Assembly: GCA_016928995.1 (NCBI GenBank)
Contig: JAFGJS010000072.1
Span: forward strand, 1 to 48,964
Source: Candidatus Sumerlaeota bacterium
GTDB lineage: Bacteria > Sumerlaeota > Sumerlaeia > JAFGJS01
DNA length: 48,964 nucleotides
Direction of reading: 5' to 3'
Shown here: piece after piece, positions 15,559 through 24,700 of the stretch
Layout: the number at the start of each line of letters is the position of its first letter
Position numbering within the stretch: the stretch's first letter is position 1
Notes under the pieces: model-generated
What the model was told of the DNA's origin: nothing
Databases searched by the model: none
What the model saw: the letters and a program-made list of their open reading frames with translations, nothing else
Program-made: the position numbers and the translations under genes

Positions 15559-16034
15559 TCGCATTCGATCCACACCATCGCCGCAATGGACGGCGCGGCG
15601 TCACGTTGATGGTGATGTTAGTCCTTATTCCGGCGGCCCTGGCGGGTTTGCTGCTTGTCTTTACGCATCTGGAAATTCAACTACGCGAAGCCGCGCGCTG
15701 GGAGGGACGCATCCAGGCGCGCCACCTGGCGGAGTCCGCCCTGCTGGAATGGACGACGCAAACTTCGTCCTTCGCGAGCGCGCCGGAAACAACGGACGAC
15801 GGCGCATGGCGCCTGCGGCTGGAGCGGATGCTTTCGCCGCAGAACACCTATCGCGTGTTTGAGCAGACGGAATCCGCGAACGGCGTGCGGCCTGTGGCCG
15901 TCCGCTGCGAAGGCGTCGCCGCCGCGCTGAAAGCCGACAAAGCCGCGCCGCACATCGTTTGCCAGATCATCGCGCGAATCGCCGAAGAGACCGGAACGCC
16001 TGAAATTCTATCGATCCGCTACCAGCGCCGGTAA
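15555..16034 (+). CDS. GspK/PilX-like prepilin lacking Glu5
   Basis: This 159-residue protein has a basic leader ending in RNGRRG (residue 15), followed by VTLMVMLVLIPAALAGLLLV. The mature position +5 is Val, not Glu. Among pseudopilins, lack of Glu5 is the mark of GspK, the tip subunit. It continues with a helix (REAARWEGRIQARHLAESALLEW) that resembles the start of GspK/PilX families, but the protein is only half the length of GspK (about 300 residues), so the large inserted alpha domain is missing. It is the last gene of the cluster, coupled by a 4-bp overlap, and converges on the symporter gene with only 19 bp between stops. No terminator hairpin is evident in the gap. Confidence 0.7.
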   Translation: MIAFDPHHRRNGRRGVTLMVMLVLIPAALAGLLLVFTHLEIQLREAARWEGRIQARHLAESALLEWTTQTSSFASAPETTDDGAWRLRLERMLSPQNTYRVFEQTESANGVRPVAVRCEGVAAALKADKAAPHIVCQIIARIAEETGTPEILSIRYQRR

Positions 16035-16053
16035 ACGCCGTTTCCCTTGCTGT

Positions 16054-17535
16054 TTATTGATCCGCGCTGATCGCACCGCGCCGTTCCTCGAGAGCGGCGC
16101 GTGTTTTTTCCGCATGCTGGGCGGTGATGGGATAGAAATACAGCGCAAACAGGGCCATGACGGCGGTTATAGCCGGCGCTCCGGCGAGAAAAAGGCGCAT
16201 CAGGAAGAACGTGCCGGCTGGTTGTTCCGCGCCAAAATCCGGCGAGAATCCGGAAAAGTTCAATGCGATGCCGGTGCCCATGTAACTAAACGAGACGACA
16301 GCCTTTTCAATCCAGGAAAACACGGCGCTGAACATGCCTTCGCGGCGTTGTCCATGCAGCAGCTCGTCTTCATCGCAGATGTCGGCCATCATCGAAGCGA
16401 GCATGATTTTCACCGCGACCCACATCGGTCCGCAAAGCAGCGGATCGATCAGAATCACCGGATCGAGTTTGAACGAGACAATCATCAGATTGACGTCCCA
16501 GATGGGGTGGCCGGGCGCGAAGATAAACCATTTCATCACGCCGCCGAAGGCCATCAGCGAATAGACAAAGTAGAGCGATCCCTTTTTGCCGAACAAACTC
16601 GCCAGCCAGGTGATGATCGGAATCGAGATGAATCCGACTACGGCATAGCCGGATGTGAGCAGGCCCTTCTGCAGCAGCCCCGCGGCTTCGCTGCCGTCGT
16701 TCATGTAGTAGACCAGCAGGTATTGATCGATGCCTGACGCCAGCACGCCGGACAGCGTGTTGAGCACGATAACCGCCACCAGGACTACAAAGGCCTTGCT
16801 GCTGAGCGAGTCTTTGATGCTGTCGAGGATCTTGACCTTGGATTGCTTGGCGGTTTTGCGGACGAAGCGTTCACGCACGAGCAGCCCCGGCATGGAGCCG
16901 AGACCCGCCATGACGAGCAGACCGATCAGCCAGGCCATGGAGTGAATCCCGGTCATTTCCAGTTTTTCCGCGGCGATCAGCCAGGCGCCCAGCGCGGTGG
17001 CCAGCGGGATCATCCAACCGCTCAGGAATTCGCCGCTCTTATGGAAAAAGGCACAGTAAGCCATCACGCGCGTGCGTTCATTGTAGTCCGGCGTCAGCTC
17101 GTAGCTCAGGCTGCCGTATGGCACGGCGAAGATCGTGTAGCAGGTGAAATAGATCAACTGCAGTCCGATGAACCATATAATTTTCGCGCTGTCGCTCCAG
17201 CTCTCCGGGACGTACCACAGCAGCGCGAACAGGACGCCCATCGAGATCGCGCCGATGACGATGAACGGCTTGCGCCGTCCGAAGCGCGAGTGAAAATTGT
17301 CCGAGATGTAGCCCATGATAGGATCGCTGAAGGCGTCCCAGATGCGCGGAATCATCAAGGCGGTTCCGACCCACCCCGCATTGACCTTGAGCAGCATGTT
17401 ATAAACGGGATAGGCGAGCGTGCTGACGCCGGCATAGCCGAAAAACGCGGAAAGCGCTCCGACGCCCAAGGCGAGTTTTTCCCAAAAAGGCACCCGATCC
17501 CGCGGGGCGGTCGGCTTCTTGCTGGATTCACTCAT
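16054..17535 (-). CDS. GPH-family sugar:cation symporter
   Basis: This 493-residue protein is a 12-helix secondary transporter of the glycoside-pentoside-hexuronide (GPH) group in the major facilitator superfamily. Family marks are visible: WDAFSDPIMGYISDN near the N-terminus (the conserved D-x-x-x-D-P-x-x-G region), RFGRRKPFIVIG in the loop between helices 2 and 3, and a YGSLSYELTPDYNERT segment (PYGSL--E-T-D--ERT) typical of this family. It should import a glycoside or uronide released by the neighbouring enzymes. It lies 17 bp downstream of the GH2 gene on the same strand, so the two form an operon: hydrolase plus uptake. Substrate identity (galactoside, oligogalactan or unsaturated uronide) cannot be read from sequence. 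Confidence 0.9.
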   Translation of the reverse strand: MSESSKKPTAPRDRVPFWEKLALGVGALSAFFGYAGVSTLAYPVYNMLLKVNAGWVGTALMIPRIWDAFSDPIMGYISDNFHSRFGRRKPFIVIGAISMGVLFALLWYVPESWSDSAKIIWFIGLQLIYFTCYTIFAVPYGSLSYELTPDYNERTRVMAYCAFFHKSGEFLSGWMIPLATALGAWLIAAEKLEMTGIHSMAWLIGLLVMAGLGSMPGLLVRERFVRKTAKQSKVKILDSIKDSLSSKAFVVLVAVIVLNTLSGVLASGIDQYLLVYYMNDGSEAAGLLQKGLLTSGYAVVGFISIPIITWLASLFGKKGSLYFVYSLMAFGGVMKWFIFAPGHPIWDVNLMIVSFKLDPVILIDPLLCGPMWVAVKIMLASMMADICDEDELLHGQRREGMFSAVFSWIEKAVVSFSYMGTGIALNFSGFSPDFGAEQPAGTFFLMRLFLAGAPAITAVMALFALYFYPITAQHAEKTRAALEERRGAISADQ

Positions 17536-17552
17536 GCGTCATGCTCGCCTTT

Positions 17553-20048
17553 CTATTGCAGATGATCCTGGCCCGCGGCGCTTTCAACCGTGATCGCCGC
17601 AGGCTCAAGTTTATCCGATGTTGCTTTCAACAGGATGGCGCCGGCTTGATCTTTCAATCCGCTGACGATGACCTGGCACAATCCGTTGAATAAATTGCAT
17701 TCACTGGAACGAAACGGTTGATGGCTGACCGCGTCTCCGTTCGCGACGGCCATGATTTTTCCCGGACCGGCGATTTCAAAGCGAATCAGATCATCCGCGA
17801 CCGGCACGCATTGATTGTTTTCATCCACGGCGCAAACAGTGAGATACGCCAGGTCCCGCCCGTCGCTTTGGATGCGTTGGCGATCCACGGTCAAGACGAT
17901 CCGCTGGGCGGCGCCGGTCGTGCAGCGCTTTGCTTCCGCCCACGGTTGATCGTCTTTGTATGCAACCACGCGCAACTCGCCAGGTTCATAAACCACGTCC
18001 GGCCAAATCAAGCGGTACTGATACGGCGCCTTGCTTTGCATGCCCAGCGACTTGCCGTTGAGAAACAGCTCCGCTTTGTCGCCGCTGGTGTAGACGTAAA
18101 CCGGCGTTATTTCGCCGATGCGATCGGGCCAGTTCCAATGCGGCAGGATGTGCGCCATGGGCAGTTCCGGCCGCCAGCGCGCCTGGTAGAGATAGAAGCG
18201 GTCTTTCTTGAATCCGCACAGATCATAAATCCCGAAATAGGTGCTGCGCGAGGGGGACTGGTTGCTCCATTTCTTCATTTTTTCGAGCAACTCCTCCCGC
18301 TCTGCGGCGGAGCTCATGTTGAGCAGCACGCTCGGATCGTCGTTGAACGGCGTCGGCTCGCCGAGGTAATCAAAACCGGTCCAGACGAATTCCCCCGCGA
18401 CAAACGGCATCCGGTCGAGCGCGGCAAATTCATCTTCCGGCATCGTGGCCCAATCCGGAATGTGCAGGTCGTACGAGGTGACCTGAAAGCCGGAAAGGTG
18501 TTTTCCGTTTTCGCGCTGCGCCGGGAAGAAATACACTCCGCGCGAGCTGACGCAAGACGATGTCTCGCTGCCATAAACCGGGGCGCCGGGATTGTCGCGA
18601 TGAAATTCCTCGTATTTAAATGGCTTGTAGTTGTATCCCATCACGTCCAGCGTCTTAGAGAAACCGTTAGAGCCTGAATCCTTATTATTGCATCCCGCGG
18701 TGACAGGACGGCTGACGTCGTGTTGGCGGATAATTTCGCGCAGCCGCCGGGAAACCTCGACGCCTTTTTCGCCTTCCCATTGCTCGGCGATTTCATTGCC
18801 GGTGCTCCACATGACGATCGAAGGATGGTTGCGATCCCGCCGGACCATCGCGCTCAGGTCTTTTTCATGCCAGGCGTCAAAAAGTTTCGCGTAGTCATTC
18901 GCCAGCTTGGAGCAGCGCCAAGTGTCGAACGATTCATCGAGCACCAGAAATCCCATCTGGTCGCAGAGGTCGAGGAACTCCGGCGCAGGCGGATTGTGAG
19001 CGCAGCGAATGGCGTTGCAGCCAAGTTCTCTCAACAGTTCCAACTGCCTCTCCATCGCGCGGGTGTTGACCGCGGCGCCCAGCGGACCCAGATCATGATG
19101 CTGGCACACGCCGTTGACCGGGACTCGTTTGCCGTTGAGCAAAAAGCCCTGATTCGCGTCGAAGATGGCGCTGCGCACGCCGAAGCGGGTTTCGCATTGA
19201 TCCACGACGGCGCCGTCGATGCAAAGCGAAGTCTTCAGCAAATAAAGCTGAGGATCTTCCAAATCCCACAATCGCGGATCGGCGATGGAAAGCTTGGTCA
19301 TGGCTGTCTGCGCTTCATCCCGCGCCAGTTGAAATCCGTCGATTGTTTTCTGAGCGACAGGCTGATCCGGATTATCACATGATGTTATTTCAAAGTTGAC
19401 CGACAGCTCCGCCGGATCATTTCCATGATTCTCAAGCTCCGCTTCAACCTGGAGCTCGACGTTCACGTTCGAGATGCGCCCCTGGACGATCTTGACGCCC
19501 CAGTGCGCGATATGCACAGGATGACATTTCTCCAGCCAGACATGCCGGTAGAGTCCGCCGCCCGGATACCAGCGCGACGAATCCGGAAGATTATTCAGGC
19601 GCACCGCCAGCACATTCTCTTCGTCGTACTTCAACCAGGGAGTCAAATCGAGGCGAAACGAGGTGTAGCCGTACGGCCAGCCGCCCACCAGATGGCCGTT
19701 CAACCAGACCTGCGAGTTCGACATGGCGCCGTCGAAATCGATATAGATCCGCTTGTCACGGTCTTCTTCCTGGAGTTGAAAATGCTTGCGGTACCAGCCG
19801 ATGCCGGCATAGGGCAGTTTCCCGGTCGACCCCGGCAGGTTCAAGCGGAAAGGCGACTCGATGCTCCAGTCGTGCGGCAGATCGAGCAGGCGCCACTGCG
19901 AATCCTCCGCATCGGCCGTCTCCAGTCCTTGCGGTTCGCCTGACGGCCCATCGGCGCTCTCCGGCTCAAAGTAGATAAACCGCCAACGATCATCGAATAG
20001 TATGCGTGTTCTTACGGCCTGCATGTTTACGGATGGCAAATTACTCAT
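17553..20048 (-). CDS. GH2 family beta-galactosidase-like glycoside hydrolase
   Basis: This 831-residue enzyme probably removes terminal beta-galactose (or glucuronic acid) from oligosaccharides. The GH2 layout is visible: N-terminal sugar-binding sandwich (about 15-175, with LPHDWSIESPF and YAGIGWYRKHFQL), an Ig-like domain (about 180-295), the TIM barrel (about 300-600) with the acid/base in VMWSTGNEIAEQW (Glu about 419) and a likely nucleophile in VYGSETSS (Glu about 495), and C-terminal DUF4982-like plus Ig-like parts (about 620-831). No clear signal peptide is seen, so the enzyme is probably cytoplasmic or periplasmic with an atypical leader. The ATG at 20048 with a GAGTGGA site is preferred over a GTG four codons upstream. 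It is in an operon with the GPH symporter. Confidence 0.9.
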   Translation of the reverse strand: MSNLPSVNMQAVRTRILFDDRWRFIYFEPESADGPSGEPQGLETADAEDSQWRLLDLPHDWSIESPFRLNLPGSTGKLPYAGIGWYRKHFQLQEEDRDKRIYIDFDGAMSNSQVWLNGHLVGGWPYGYTSFRLDLTPWLKYDEENVLAVRLNNLPDSSRWYPGGGLYRHVWLEKCHPVHIAHWGVKIVQGRISNVNVELQVEAELENHGNDPAELSVNFEITSCDNPDQPVAQKTIDGFQLARDEAQTAMTKLSIADPRLWDLEDPQLYLLKTSLCIDGAVVDQCETRFGVRSAIFDANQGFLLNGKRVPVNGVCQHHDLGPLGAAVNTRAMERQLELLRELGCNAIRCAHNPPAPEFLDLCDQMGFLVLDESFDTWRCSKLANDYAKLFDAWHEKDLSAMVRRDRNHPSIVMWSTGNEIAEQWEGEKGVEVSRRLREIIRQHDVSRPVTAGCNNKDSGSNGFSKTLDVMGYNYKPFKYEEFHRDNPGAPVYGSETSSCVSSRGVYFFPAQRENGKHLSGFQVTSYDLHIPDWATMPEDEFAALDRMPFVAGEFVWTGFDYLGEPTPFNDDPSVLLNMSSAAEREELLEKMKKWSNQSPSRSTYFGIYDLCGFKKDRFYLYQARWRPELPMAHILPHWNWPDRIGEITPVYVYTSGDKAELFLNGKSLGMQSKAPYQYRLIWPDVVYEPGELRVVAYKDDQPWAEAKRCTTGAAQRIVLTVDRQRIQSDGRDLAYLTVCAVDENNQCVPVADDLIRFEIAGPGKIMAVANGDAVSHQPFRSSECNLFNGLCQVIVSGLKDQAGAILLKATSDKLEPAAITVESAAGQDHLQ

Positions 20049-20369
20049 AGATAGTTCCACTCGTGAATAAGTATCAATTTGAACTCGGAATCGTATGTCC
20101 GAGCAAAAAGGAATTGCACCCTAATGATCCTGCTTTTTTGTGACAAGCACTTCTTGAATCTTATTCCTTTTCGCTCTTAAATAGCCGATTGCAGGCTGAA
20201 TTTTGAGCTGGTTATCGTACAGCTCCGGGCGGCAGTCAAACGATTATCACGAATCAATGATTCAATATCACATAAAGGCAATTGGCGCAGTTGATCGAGC
20301 CATGATTATAATAAAAACTCATGCAGCCGCTGTGCTGAGTCAGCATGTTATTTACAAAGAGGTGTTATC
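20049..20369. other. Divergent control region between GH2 and GH53 genes
   Basis: About 320 bp without a gene, between divergent carbohydrate genes. Near its right end a TATAAT (about 20308) lies 19 bp after TTGGCG, a weak promoter candidate for the GH53 gene. An AAAGAGGTG ribosome site precedes 20370. No clear operator palindrome was found by eye. Confidence 0.45.
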
Positions 20370-21554
20370 ATGATGGGCAAACGATTCAAAGCGATGCTGT
20401 TGTTATTAATATTCTGTCTGCCCGGCGGGCTGGCGGCGGCACAAAATCAGGATTCAAAACGAGGGGATAAAATGTTTCTGAACGGCGCTGATATTTCAAT
20501 GCTCACCAAGGTCGAGGAGAATGGCGGCAAGTTCAAATTGAACGGCGAAGTGAAGGATTTTTTTGAGATCATGAAATCGTACGGCATGAACTCGTACCGG
20601 CTGCGCCTGTTTGTGAAGCCTAATTATGAGGGCGGCGTTGTCAATGATCTCCCATATACGATTCAGCTGGCGAAACGCATCAAGGCGGCGGGGATGGTGT
20701 TCATTCTGGATTTTCACTATTCGGACACCTGGGCCGATCCGCAGCATCAGATCAAACCCGAGGACTGGGAGGGGCTGGATTTTCCGGCGCTGACGCAGAA
20801 GGTTGAGGACTACACGTCCGAGGTGATCGCGACGTGCAAGGACAACGGCGTGCTGCCGGAGATCGTGCAGATCGGCAATGAAATCCGCGCCGGCATGATC
20901 TGGCCGGAAGGACGCGTGGGAAACGCCGGGGACGATCAGACGGTGCAGTGGAATCAACTGACCGAGCTGATCAAGGCGGGCATTCGCGGAGTGCACGGCG
21001 CGGTGGGCGGCGGTGATCAGGTGAAAATTATGATACACACCGATCAGGGCGCCAATCGCGGCCACACAAAATGGTTCTTCGACAATCTGCATCAACACGA
21101 CATTGACTATGACATCATCGGGCTGAGCTACTACCCCTGGTGGCATGGCACGATGCAGGAGCTGCGCGACAATCTGATCGCCACGGCGAACGATTACGGC
21201 AAGCCCATCATTGTCGCGGAAGCGGCTTATCCGTATTTCGACATGGATAATTGGTGGCAGGAAAATCGCGGCGATACGCTGGAGTATCCGCTGACCGTGG
21301 ATGGGCAGCGCCAGTTTCTGGCCGATGTGATCTGCGCGCTCGAGGCGATTCCCAACGACCTCGGCCTGGGCATCCTCTACTGGTATCCGGAGGCCGTGCC
21401 CGTCGGCGAACTGGAAGTCTGGAACAACGGCCACACGGCGCTATTCGATTTAGACTTCAACGCGCTTTCATCCATGAGCGCATTTCAAAAACAACCCAGC
21501 ATCTCCGCCGGCAGCTGGCATTTTTTTCATCTCAAGAGTTTTCCCATCATGTGA
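20370..21554 (+). CDS. GH53 arabinogalactan endo-beta-1,4-galactanase
   Basis: This 394-residue secreted enzyme cleaves beta-1,4-galactan side chains of pectin. An N-terminal signal peptide is clear (MLLLLIFCLPGGLAAA, cut near residue 24). Family landmarks follow: FLNGADISMLTKVEE, SYRLRLFVKP, FILDFHYSDTWADP, the acid/base in VQIGNEIRAG (Glu171), GLSYYPWWHG, and the nucleophile in IIVAEAAYP (Glu284). The C-terminus ends with GILYWYPEAV and WNNGHTALFD, normal for GH53, so the gene looks full length. An ATG doublet (20370 and 20373) leaves the exact start ambiguous by one codon. It is transcribed divergently from the GH2/symporter pair, whose products would handle the released galacto-oligosaccharides. 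Confidence 0.95.
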   Translation: MMGKRFKAMLLLLIFCLPGGLAAAQNQDSKRGDKMFLNGADISMLTKVEENGGKFKLNGEVKDFFEIMKSYGMNSYRLRLFVKPNYEGGVVNDLPYTIQLAKRIKAAGMVFILDFHYSDTWADPQHQIKPEDWEGLDFPALTQKVEDYTSEVIATCKDNGVLPEIVQIGNEIRAGMIWPEGRVGNAGDDQTVQWNQLTELIKAGIRGVHGAVGGGDQVKIMIHTDQGANRGHTKWFFDNLHQHDIDYDIIGLSYYPWWHGTMQELRDNLIATANDYGKPIIVAEAAYPYFDMDNWWQENRGDTLEYPLTVDGQRQFLADVICALEAIPNDLGLGILYWYPEAVPVGELEVWNNGHTALFDLDFNALSSMSAFQKQPSISAGSWHFFHLKSFPIM

Positions 21555-21677
21555 CGCATCGGTAATCAACAGGCTCAGTTATTCTCTATGCGCGTCGTGT
21601 GCCCTATGCGAGAATCACAATTTTTAAGTGGTTCCCTTGGATCTAGAGTGTAAATATAAAGGCGAGTTTTGCAGCAG

Positions 21678-21710
21678 CCCGGCCGTAAGAGCGGCCGGGC
21701 CGCTGTTTTT
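21678..21710 (+). terminator. Rho-independent terminator
   Basis: A perfect 8-bp GC stem (CCCGGCCG 21678-21685 with CGGCCGGG 21692-21699), extended by CAGC/GCTG, is followed by five T. The T-run is on the plus strand, so it fits the GH53 transcript. It also lies just past the stop of the converging minus-strand gene, where it lacks a T-run. Confidence 0.8.
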
Positions 21711-21721
21711 CGAGAACCGCG

Positions 21722-24700
21722 TTATTTCGCTGCTTCGGCCTCTTCGCCGATGGTTTTGTATTCGAACGCATCGACGATGATCTCTGTGCCGCTGGAGTTT
21801 TCGTGCTTCTCGCCCGTCAGGCGCACGGTCAGCGTGTGCTTGCCCATCGGCAAGTCGTCGCTTGTGAACAGCAGCTGGCCGTATGACGTGGTTTGCCAGA
21901 AGCAATCAACCTTCCCGGCCGATTTTCCATCGAGCAGAATTTCGGCGATGCCGAGGTCTTCGCGCCGGTGGCCGTAATAAAGTACCTTGCAGCCTTCGAA
22001 GGTGAACGTGGCTTCCGATCCGGTCGTCTCGGAATAGTGCTCGGTGTTTTTATACCCCGGATTGCCGCCATACTGACCCCATCGGCCCGTGTAGCTGATG
22101 GACTCATGTGCGTCGTCCACTTTGAAGATGACGCCTGGCGAAGCAATGAGCGACTCGGAATACTCGCTGACGTTGCCGGCGGCGTCGCGGGCGTTGACAC
22201 GATAGGCATACTTCCGGCCGTTCTTCACGGTTCGATCTTCGTAGGAACTATCGGTCAGGTTTTCAGCAAGCACGCTAAACTCCCTGTCCTCGCCATCCGC
22301 GCGCGAAAGCGTGTATGCGATGAAGTCCGCCTCGGGATTGGGCGTCCAATTCAGCGAAATCAGTTGATTGTCGGTTTTGGCGCCGAGGCCCGTAGGAATC
22401 GACGGCGCGGCGGCGTCCGGGCCATCCACGATGTATTCGAAGGCGTCGAGAATGATCTCGAAGCCTCTCGCGTCGGGATTGCTCTTGCCGTTGCAGCGCA
22501 CCTGGATGGTGTGTTTGCCGGGTTTGAGGTTTGCGTCCTCGAACAGGAGCGCATGGAAGTTTCTCCGGCGGCTGTAGCAATCGACGCTGTCGACCAGCTC
22601 GCCGTCAAGGATGATGTCGGCGAAGCCCAAGTCGTTGCGCACGAAACCGTAGACGCGAATATGCGAACCTTCGAAGGTGAAGGTCGCCGTCGCTCCGGCG
22701 GACTCGCAAAAGTGCTCGGTCCGCATGAATCCACCTTGACCGACGTAGGTTCCCCATTCGCTGGTGTAGGTGACGGCGGGATCGGCCTCGTCGGTCATCA
22801 GCCAATTATTAGGCGTGCCGGCCACTGTTTCGCTCCGGTCGCTTTCGTTGCCGCTGAAGTCCACGCTCGATACGGCGTAGTAATACGTTCTGCCGTTCTT
22901 GACGGACATGTCGGCGTAATTCTCTTTATTCACCAACTTGGCGATCCTTTTGAACCGGCCGCCCTCTTTCTTCGCGCGGTAGATATTGTATCCGGCGAAG
23001 TCGGATGGACGCGCGACGTTCTTCCACGAAATTTTGACGATGTCATAGCCCTCGACAATGGACAGCTCCTGCGGCGGTTCGGGGCTGATTTTGTCGCGTT
23101 TTCCGGGCAGGGCGCCAGGTTTGTACACCTTGATGAAGCGCCACTGCGCACTGGCGTCGGCCAACTCAATCGAGCCGATGCTCGGGGCGTCTTCGTTGCC
23201 GCTGAACTGAAGGCGCGCGCCCGTGGAATCATTCTCGATGAAGTAGTAGCCGTGGCGGTGATGAGTCAGCGTCCATTGCGCCGAGGCGTCTTGAGTTCTG
23301 GCGGAGGCGAGCGTCAGCTGCTTGCCGTCCGTGCTCAGTCTCCAGCCGTTGGCGCGAGAAACGATGAAGTATTTTCCATTATCCGCCGCGACAAGCAGCC
23401 AGTTGGTCGCGGGATGGATGTCAAAGATGCCGGTCATGCCGGGCACGCCTTTTTTCTCGCCGGACGCGATCCGCTTGTGACTGTCTCTGTTGTGCAGGTA
23501 ATAGTAGGTGTTTTCGCGCAGTTGGGTGTCGCCGTCCCATGAGCCGAACAGCCGGCCCAGTGGACGGAGGGTCAGGCGGTCATGCTCCCACGGCGCTCCG
23601 GGCGCGCCGTTCGGCCAGCCCAGCGCAAAGGGGAAGAACTCGTAGCGTGCGACGTGATCGTCAAGCTCCATGCGATACAGCACTTCGGCCATCCAGGTGT
23701 AATGCTGTTCGAACGTCCAACCGGCTGGACCACCCCAGTTGACCACGTTCCACTCCGTGTTCCAGACCGGCGCGCCGTAGTTGCGGGAAGCGGAATCGCA
23801 GATGTCGAGAAACTGGTCCGCGTTCGGCCAGCCGATATAGACATGAATCGCCACGGCGTCGTAGCGCATGCCCATTTCCTTGGCCACCCGGAAGAAGTTT
23901 TGCGCCCAGCCGTTGTTCCACCATGACGTGGACGGGCTGACCAGCGGCAGTTCAACCGCTTCGAAACGGCTCCACAGCTTCACCACTAATTCCCACGGCA
24001 TTCGTGATTGGTCGGGGCGATCCGGCTCGTTGAAGCCCATCAGATAAACCGGCCAGGAAGTCGCGGCCCACTCCGCCTGCCTGAGCGCCAGGTCTTCCCA
24101 GCCGCCGTTGCCCCAATGCATCGGTTGAAGATGCATGGTATCCGGAAGGTTCTCGCCGGGATCCTTACCCCAATTGTAATAATGCGAGATGCGCTGGTCG
24201 GTATGTCTGCGGCCGCCGCCCTGTTCGGCGAGTCCCTTCTTGGGGTAATGCGAGCGGAAGACGATCGACCATTGCTGATCGTCGCTGTCGGCGGTGGGTT
24301 GCTGGACGAGTTGGGTATTTGTTTGCGAGCCGGAAGCGGCCAAGGCCATGCCGCTATGGACATTGATGAGTTTCTTTTGCTCGTTGCCGGTGTCCTCGAT
24401 GGTCCAGAGCTGATGGTCGAGGGCGTAGTATTTGTGTTCGCGCACTGGCGCGTTGGATTTTTCCGAGGCGCCGGCCACTTCAAGGCACAACTGCGTTTCG
24501 CGATTAACGATGCGGTAGAAGTCCGTCCCGTAGAGATTCAGCACGTAGTATTGCTGCGAGGGATCGCCGGTCGCAGGCGCCAGGATCGCGGCGCCATCGT
24601 CCGTCGCGTCCACAGCCAATCCGTTCTGTTTGTTTTCGAGGGTATAGAGATTATCCCAATAGGTCGCGTAACGGGTTTGGGCTGGCGGAGCGATTTTCAC

